This document shows, one piece after another, positions 56,820 to 64,000 of a stretch of DNA of 64,000 nt. The notes under the pieces are model-generated. The model ran no database searches and was not told where the DNA came from. It was given only the letters and a program-made list of their open reading frames with translations. Within the stretch, counting starts at the first letter, position 1, and each line of letters starts with the position of its first letter. The position numbers were made by a program, and so were the translations under genes. Origin of the DNA: Delphinus delphis (lineage: Eukaryota > Chordata > Mammalia > Artiodactyla > Delphinidae); contig NC_082694.2 of assembly GCF_949987515.2 (NCBI RefSeq), forward strand, positions 71,236,080-71,300,079. Direction: 5' to 3'.

Positions 56820-57290
56820 TCTCTAAACCAATTACCCTGAATCTCCATCTCTAGCCAGATCTCCTGGGTCTCAGACACATAACCCCGCTCCTTGCCAGAT
56901 AACTCTATGCAGAGGTCACATAGGCACTTCAAATTCATCTTTCCAAATGAACTTAACATCTCCTCCTCATGCAATTTTTTTTCTCTCAGTTGGTACACTG
57001 GAGTCATTCTACCCTTTTCTCTCATACCCCACATGCAAGCAAACAGTAAGATGTGTCCATTTTTATTTCCTAAATATTTCCAAAATCCACCCCTTTCTTA
57101 TAATCTCCTCTCACCTGTTGCTGAACTATTAAAAACATCATAGTTTTTATGGTGGTCTCCCTGAGCCACCAAAGTAGGCTATCAAAAACATGTTTGATCA
57201 TGTCAATCTCTTGCTTAAAATCCTTCCCTAAATCCTCACTGCCCAAAGGATAACATTCAACATAATATACAAAGTTTGCATCAGTTCCCA
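56820..57290 (+). mobile_element. L2 sense ORF-region remnant
   Basis: 'gatctcctgggtctcagacacata', 'aggtcacataggcacttcaaattcatctttccaaatgaact', 'ttctctcataccccacatgcaagcaa' and 'atgtttgatcatgtcaatctcttgcttaaaatccttcc' follow the order of the L2 ORF 3' part. Confidence 0.75.
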
Positions 57291-57569
57291 TCTATTGTGT
57301 GTCCATTATAGAATTTGGTGAATGAGTGATTAAATGTTTGTCCAATCAAGTTTAGCCCAACCTATATAAACAATATATAAACAGACTATATATATTATAT
57401 ACTACATAAGTCCCTATATACACATATAGATTATATATGTTAATTTTAGTTTCAACACTAAGGAAAGACTTTAAAAATAAAATCCTTGATACTATCCCAT
57501 CTTCGCAGCAAAGGTAAACATGAGTCAGAAACTTTAAATTGATCTCAATGTGGGTAGGCCAAGTAAACT

Positions 57570-58060
57570 CAGCAAAAAGTATTTATTGAGCTCCTACTAT
57601 ATGCCAGCTTCTGTTCTAGGTAGTGGGAGTACAACTGTGCATGAAACATTAAAAAATCACTGTCCTCATAGAGTTTCATTCTATTGTGAGGGAGAGAGAA
57701 GCAAAATTAAAAAGTAAAGTATAGAGTATATTAGAAGGTGATAAGTATTATGGAGGAAAACAAGGCAAAAACAGAGGCTTAGTTTTGTGGAAGGAGAGGG
57801 GCAGCAATTTTAAGTAAAGTAGTTAGGAAGGGCCTCACTGACAAGGTGAGACATGAGCAAAGACTTGAAGGAGGTGAGGGAGAGAGAATGACATCTGGAA
57901 GAAGAGTGCTCCTGGCAGAGGAAGGGCCATACACTTTAGCTTTACTCTGAGTGAATTAGCCAATCACTGGAGGATTAAGAACAGAAGAATGACAAGGTCT
58001 GATTTTCATTCTAAGGCTTCCTCCATGAACGATAAGCACAATCTTTCTGATCTCAGTAAT
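57570..58060 (-). mobile_element. L2 antisense, well preserved
   Basis: 'agtatttattgagctcctactatatgccagcttctgttctaggtagtggga', 'gaagggcctcactgacaaggtgagacatgagcaaagacttgaaggaggtgaggga' and 'gtgctcctggcagaggaagggcc'. Longest clear L2 in the window. Confidence 0.88.
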
Positions 58061-58140
58061 TTGGCATCTAAATAAGTTTCCAGCTGCCAAATGGACATTT
58101 CCATTTGGATATCCCACGTCACCTCAAATTCAACACGTAT
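58060..58140 (+). mobile_element. L2 sense fragment
   Basis: 'ccagctgccaaatggacatttccatttggatatcccacgtcacctcaaattcaac' is the L2 ORF phrase also seen near 56910. Confidence 0.65.
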
Positions 58141-60354
58141 AAAACATGATGGGTTTTTAAGTTCCAGACTTCTATTACTGACACATAAATGAGATGAACT
58201 GCACTATGGATTAATGTCATCATAGAAAAACATTTATTAAACCTCTTGTCAGGGGGAGAGGAAGGCTCTATATGACAAGGAAAATAATTACAATTTAAGG
58301 TGGACAGCCTCAATGCAAAGGTCAATATGCCAGACTTGCCACCACAACAAAAAAGATGTTGAAAGACCCGACAATGGCTTTGTTAGCATCCATTCTCAAA
58401 TACAGAACTAGAAAAATCAGCTAAGTGATATATTACTATAATGAGTAAGACTGCTACTTTCTTCTCCTATGGAGAGTCATAGAAACATAAACGAGATTAA
58501 CCAGATACCACAGAAGTAAAGATGCCACTTAATTTTGTTTTTACTTAGAAATAAAATATAAATATATTTCAAAGTTTATTAAAACAAAAAATGAAATTAT
58601 GTGATAAATTCATAATAATAAAGAAGCATCAATGCTAAATTTTTCAACAAAAGTAGAAATAAAAGAGAGAAGAAAATGATGAACAGGAAAGAAAATGAAA
58701 GATAAGACTTTAGAGTTCGCTAAAATCCAAAAGAAGTGTTAACTAACTCCTACTTAATGCTCAGCTTTACTTAGCTGCCAGTCTTCCCTGCCTCCTAAGA
58801 CATTAGGTTATACCTATCTAAGAATTTACCCATCTGAATTCTATTGGCTCTCAAAATACTGCTGGGCATATATTTCTTATGATAATACGCTATAAAATTA
58901 TAATTCTCTTATTTGTCTCCTCTTCTAGATTGTGAACTCAAAAACAGTTACTAGATCTCCTCATTGTATATCCAATATGTAACATAATGTCTAAAAGATA
59001 CAGAAGCTAAAATAGGTGATAAATTAAGTGATTAAGTTATTTTACTAATATGACATTTAAATTTTTTAAATAATATTTAAGATTTTTTATAATTAAATAT
59101 TTTCTGGAATCTTTCATAATGTTTTGGAATTCTTTTCTATAATTGAGAAATTGAGCTTTCTTGAAATCCTTGTTCTCCTGTTTTCAATGGAAAAAAAAAA
59201 AAAAACAACCACCTTCTTGGTCTAGAAATTTGAGAACATCTCTTCTAATTCTGAAAAGGTTAAGATCTATTTTGGAGAAACCTCCTACTATATTTCACAG
59301 TACGATAGAGACACAAAAATATGTTGCATTTACACAACTGTAAACATAAGCAATACAATCTCACAGTTTGGATAATTTTGAGCAACAAATAAATCTGGAT
59401 TTCAAATGAGATTCCCCAGACTATGCTAAGTCAGACTACTGGCTGGAGACTGACATCTGCTAAATTTATCTGAAATTCTGGGGTTGAGGAGACATCAGAC
59501 AACAATTCAACAGCAATTCAATATCTGGCTTACCAAAATAAGAGCCAATAGTAAGAAGCTATGAGAAAGTCACCAACAATTTGCTGATGATATGATTCTG
59601 GTATTACCTGCTTTCTATTTACAAAACACAATAAACAGATAGTGGAATGCAAAACCTCTGATGAGTGAAAACTTTTACAGCTATTCTATTTGTGGAATGG
59701 CTTTATATTTGGCAGTAAGGGAACTTAAACAAGGTTCATTAAGAAAAGAAATGTTGGTTTCAGGAAGCCAATTTACATATCACCTTTAAAAAAAAGAGGT
59801 TAGGTTTCTAAGTAAAAGTATGCTGTTGATTTAAAAAGAGTTGCTAAGTTATACACAATCTCATGCACTCTCTAGAGAGCAGTTTTTGGAACTAGAAACC
59901 ACATCTACCTCTGTTCAAATGGACCAGACTAAACCAAATAGGTTGGGCTGAAGAAATAGGTCAGTGCTTTATATTTCAGTTGAATTATAGATTTCTACAT
60001 AAGAAATTTGTCACTCACCTCCCAGATTTAGCTGAGGACTGCATCATTTGAAAAATAAGTAACAATTAGTTAATAAACAACTCTAATAATATACTTGAAA
60101 ATGCTAGCAAGCAATTAGCACAGAGAAGCACAGACATGAGAGGGACACTCTGAGAGTTAAACCTCCCCAAGTTGATAATATCACACAGGAAAAATCGTGA
60201 CAAATAAAGAGCTCCTGCACTGGGTAACTGCCATAAAGGATGTTTCTCAGACTGCAGTCCGACACCTAGGGTTCTCTAAAAAAAAGTTTCAATTTTGTCT
60301 TTTCACTTCAGTGACAGTTGAATTCTTTCTCATGTGATAAGAAAGGATGGGGAC

Positions 60355-60992
60355 TTTCGGATTTCTATTGCCCTTTTTATGGTTAAATAATTTCCCATTG
60401 TTTGGATATACCACATTTTGTTTATGTATTCATCAAATGATGGCCACTTAGGTTTCCCATTACTGGGGCTATTTAACAACAATGCTGCTATGAACATTTA
60501 TGTGCAAATTTTTGTGTGAACCTGTTTTCAATTCTCTTGGGTACGAAACTACTAGGTCATATTGTAACTCTCTAAATTTTTGAGGAATTGCCAAACTGTC
60601 TTCCACAGTGGCTGTACCATCTTAAATTCTCACCATCAAATGTACAAGTGTTCCAATTTTTCCACATCCAAAAATTGGTATTTTCTGTTTTTTATTGGTA
60701 AGTCATAAGAGTTCTTTATATTCATGTCTAGATCCTTATCAGATATATGATTTGCAAATATTTTCTCCCATTCTGTGGATTATCTTTTCACTTTCTTTAT
60801 AGTAACTTCTGATGAACAAGAGTTCTTAATTTTGATGAAATCCAACTTATCTACTATTTCTTCTTTGTTTAGTAAGTACAACATCTGGGCTTCTTAAGAC
60901 AGTTTCTACTGACTGCTATCTTTCCTGTGTATGGGCCATACTTTTTTGGTTTCTTTGTATGCCTCCAATTTTTTTGTTAAAAAACATATTTT
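60355..60992 (-). mobile_element. L1M 3' region, interrupted by a CHR SINE
   Basis: 'ccattgtttggatataccacattttgtttatgtattcatc', 'aacaatgctgctatgaacatttatg', 'ccttatcagatatatgatttgcaaatattttctcccattctgtgga' and 'tttctttgtatgcctcca' are reversed L1M. The SINE at 60993 splits it from a short continuation near 61335-61410. Confidence 0.85.
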
Positions 60993-61348
60993 ATTTTATT
61001 TATTTTATTTTTTAAAATATTTTATTTTATTATCTTTTATTTATTTTTGGCTGCGCTGGGTCTTCATTGCTGCGCGTGGGCTTTCTCTAGTTGCGGTGAG
61101 CGGGGACTACTCTTCATTGTGGTGCATGGGCTCTTCACTGTGGTGGCTTATCTTGTTGCGGAGCACGGGCTCTAGGCGTGTGGGCCCCAGTAGTTGTGGC
61201 ACACGGGCTCAGCAGTTGTGTCGCATGGGCTTAGTTGCTCCGCAGCATGTGAAATCTTCCCAGACCAGGGCTCGAACCCATGTCCCCTGCATTGGCAGGT
61301 GGATTCTTAACCACTGCACCACCAGGGAAGCCCAAAAAACAGATATTT
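60979..61348 (-). mobile_element. CHR-type SINE with imperfect target duplication
   Basis: A reverse-oriented SINE with a long A/T tail (60993-61050), 'ggctgcgctgggtcttcattgctgcgcg', then the tRNA-like head ending 'accagggaagccc'. AAAAAACATATTTT at the low side and AAAAAACAGATATTTT at the high side look like a diverged target duplication. Confidence 0.88.
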
Positions 61349-63681
61349 TAAAGCTAATGACTGAACAAGGATTTCCTTAAACATCTGGAAACAAAAATTC
61401 TCTCTGAACCCACAAAGCAGGAACCAAAACTCAGATCATGGTTATCCCTGGCCCAGAGAAGAGTCCCTGCCACATAAGCCTCTACAATAAACATGCCCAT
61501 ATCTTAACTGTTATGGCCAGGAATAAAAAGCAAAGGCAAAGAAACAGATTGAAAGCAATGAGTTCTTAAAAACAGACGTCATTTTATCTTATTTCATTGA
61601 TTCTATAAAATATGAGATTTTTTAAAAGTGCTTTTTGTAAAAGAAAATCCTGTGCAAACTCTTTTAAATTTATTACACTAATAATAAAGACATTATCAAG
61701 GACTTGGCAACTTAGCTTCTAAAAGTATATAATATTTGAAACAATGTATTTAATAAATTTATGTTTACTACTAAAAGTTTATTCTACAGATCAAGAGACA
61801 ATGCTTCCTTTTTCTGCATTATTTTTTTCTAAATGGAAAGAATAATTTGGAAAAAAGGTTAAAAAGTATTCTTTCTTTTCTATTAGCAAATATATAGGAA
61901 GAAGAAGAAAACCAAATAAGTTTTAAACCCCCAAGTTTAAATTCCTCATATTGACTTTATTTAAAATTTAATTTTTTAAGGTAAGAAATACACATATATG
62001 CATTGGCCTTGTTAAAATACTCCTATTTAGGAAAAACAGTCAGCATATGAAACATGTTTATGGCAGCTATTGTATTAAAACAGTTTGGCAAAAATATCCT
62101 CAACATTTCCTTATAAATCTACAAAGCTAGATGATTCCAGTTATTTTAAAATGACATTGGGTAATTGTAGATATACTGTACATGTCTTCCAAAAATCAGT
62201 TCTACATTGTTCTAACGTGAAAAATATGTTGGTATTAAAAAAAAGATTAAAATCAGTCTTCCTGACTATAGCTATCTTTAACTATAAACAACAAAATAAG
62301 TATTTGATATTTACTTGCATGTTCACAGAGAAGAGTTTATAGTAATCTAGCAAAAAGGTAACAGCCTTAAAAAAAGAAAATGATGGTCATAGAGACAAAA
62401 ATTAAGTGACAAAAATGTCAATCTCTGTCTTTTTCCACGAACTTCACCCTCTTTCACAGATTCAGATACTAATGAGCAGAGAAACAGCTAAAGCGGGGGC
62501 CAGACGAGACTGAAGATCAACATTAGACATAGATAATCCACAGATGATTATCCAAAACCAAATAACCACATTTACTATATAAAATTACTCCAATATCTAA
62601 AATAAAGAATTAAGCCCCTGATCAGAAGTGGTTCAATTTCTCTCGAACATTTCAGAAACTCACTTTAAAATACAGAGTTAAATGTACATATATAAACCAA
62701 CAAAAGAAAAAAAAATCATATTGAAATTTGATTTCTAAAGTTATAAGGTGGCAGTAATACCAAAATAATAGAGCTGCATGGGTCAGAATAATCTGCCAAA
62801 ATAATGGAGTTGTGTTTTGAGGGCATTAGCAAATGATCGAGTCAAGTTAAACCTTCAGTTAATTTCAGGATCATCTCCCCAGCAGGAGGGGAAGGGACAT
62901 AAATTAAATCACAATACAACTCTAGCTACAATCTTCATTGCTCACATTTATAGAAAGGAGATGCATTTTTAAAAGCCCAGCTTTAAACCTAAGTCATCTT
63001 ACTTGATTCATTTATATTTGGTAAAAACTTTATTGATACCCATTGAAAAAATGAAAAAAAAAAAAAAAATTCCCAAGCATCTCAGGTGAATAGCTGGTTA
63101 AACAGCATCAGTATCTCCTCAATAAAATACTAATTTATCTAGCTATACCCCTTCCAGTGTAATACCCAACTAAAGACTAACTCTAAACAAGTGAAACTTA
63201 AATTTCACTTTCCAGTGTTCTCAATAAAATAATAACTATGAAAATCATGCTTATAAATTTTAAACTGGAGACTCAGACTTATAAAATTTCAGAAGAGGGA
63301 CCCTAACAATTGTCATCTCATACAGTGCTTCTCAACTTTTTGACTATAGACTACTTAGCACATACAAAATGCCTGTCCTGCCTATTTCCACTTTTACAGT
63401 ATAAAGTTAGTAGTAAAAAAGAATTTGAGAGGAACAAAATAATAAAAAGGTTCACAGAAAAACGTAGGCCCATTAATATGTATTCAATTAAAGGATATGA
63501 CAATGTAATAATATATATTGTGTGTTTATGTATCTCACATATATGAACTCATTGATTCCTCACAACTGCCCTATGAAGTGTGTATTATTATTATCTCCAC
63601 TTTACAGAATCACTGACTGAGTTCAATGGTTTTATCTTACTAATAGAGAACCTATGGGCTGATGGTGACAACAATGATGAT

Positions 63682-63925
63682 GACTAACACTTTTATAGGA
63701 TTTACTATGTGCCATTCTAAGCATCTAACATAGTATTTACTTATAAACCTTACTAATTCATGTACTCATAAGATATGAGGTATGTAGTATTATAATCCAT
63801 TTTAGAGATGAGGAAACCAAGGCACAGAGAGGTTACTTAATCTGCCCAACATCATAAGTAGCAGAGGTAGAAATCAAATTACCAATTCTTAGGTAATTTG
63901 GTTCCAGAATCTGGCTATGTTTTAA
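63682..63925 (-). repeat. MIR SINE (antisense), with a second piece at 63545-63625
   Basis: 'ttactatgtgccattctaagcatcta', 'gatgaggaaaccaaggcacagagaggttacttaatctgcccaacatcataagtagcagag' is a reversed MIR. A shorter copy ('cacaactgccctatgaagtgtgtattattattatctccactttaca') precedes it. Confidence 0.85.
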
Positions 63926-64000
63926 CTTATATAACTAACCTATATAACCTAACCTTACATACTGATGAGTAGAAAAGTCAACAACAGATTCTAAATTTTG

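Larger units (their letters stand above)
54401..64000 (-). other. NCOA1: NCOA1 upstream intron(s), 5' UTR exon not identified
   Basis: Sequence upstream of the first coding exon. It holds many L2 pieces (55420-57290, 57570-58140, 58900-59000), MIRs (55900-56130, 63545-63625, 63682-63925), an L1 (60355-60992) and an inverted CHR SINE (60979-61345). 54420-55000, 59010-60350 and 61440-63540 are AT-rich without recognised features. No CpG island is visible, so the promoter is probably outside the window. Confidence 0.75.

Noticed and set aside
60931..61380. 149-residue frame
   Set aside because: Runs through an L1 remnant and an inverted SINE; composite of repeats.

Overview
This window is mammalian nuclear DNA and holds one gene: most of the coding part of NCOA1 (steroid receptor coactivator 1, SRC-1), on the minus strand. 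I found twelve coding exons from the initiator ATG at 54383 down to an exon ending at 2852. Every exon has GT/AG borders, and the running phase closes at each junction. Together they give 2886 coding bases, residues 1 to 962, so the gene continues below position 1. The first coding exon has a splice acceptor 17 bases before the ATG. At least one non-coding 5' exon and the promoter must therefore lie above 54400, either unrecognised in this window or beyond it.

The encoded protein is a nuclear p160 coactivator. In order it carries the bHLH/NLS region (54.4 and 51.4 kb), PAS-A (45.7 to 32.1 kb), PAS-B (30.8 to 18.6 kb), the 1.3-kb Ser/Thr/Asn-rich exon with three nuclear-receptor LXXLL boxes at residues 633, 690 and 749 (16 to 17.3 kb), and the CBP/p300-binding activation domain AD1 (13.1, 4.4 and 3.0 kb). 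The Gln-rich region, AD2 and the isoform-specific C terminus are not in the window.

The rest is intron filled with transposable elements. The tRNA-derived SINEs are of the CHR type, seen at about 10, 22.5, 29.8, 36, 37.2, 40.5, 53.9 and 61.2 kb. Together with the L1 3' UTR type, they point to a whale or dolphin (Cetacea); this is inference from recalled repeat families. Two younger truncated L1s lie at 1-2443 (+) and 43353-45398 (-), and a 0.2-kb L1 tail is at 28.1 kb. Older layers are L1M/HAL1-like pieces, L2 (dense at 55 to 58 kb), MIR, hAT fragments (MER3/MER5-like), an MLT1-type MaLR LTR at 5.3 kb and a palindromic mariner MITE at 29.25 kb.

I see no bacterial-style systems, RNA genes, intact transposon or second protein-coding gene. 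The items most worth a second look are local: a UG repeat just upstream of the AD1 exon acceptor, a SINE with three copies of its target site, a mirror/inverted repeat cluster beside the mariner hairpin, an inverted L1 pair spanning most exons, and an L1 poly(A) signal in sense orientation inside an intron. I found no evidence for a novel biological system.
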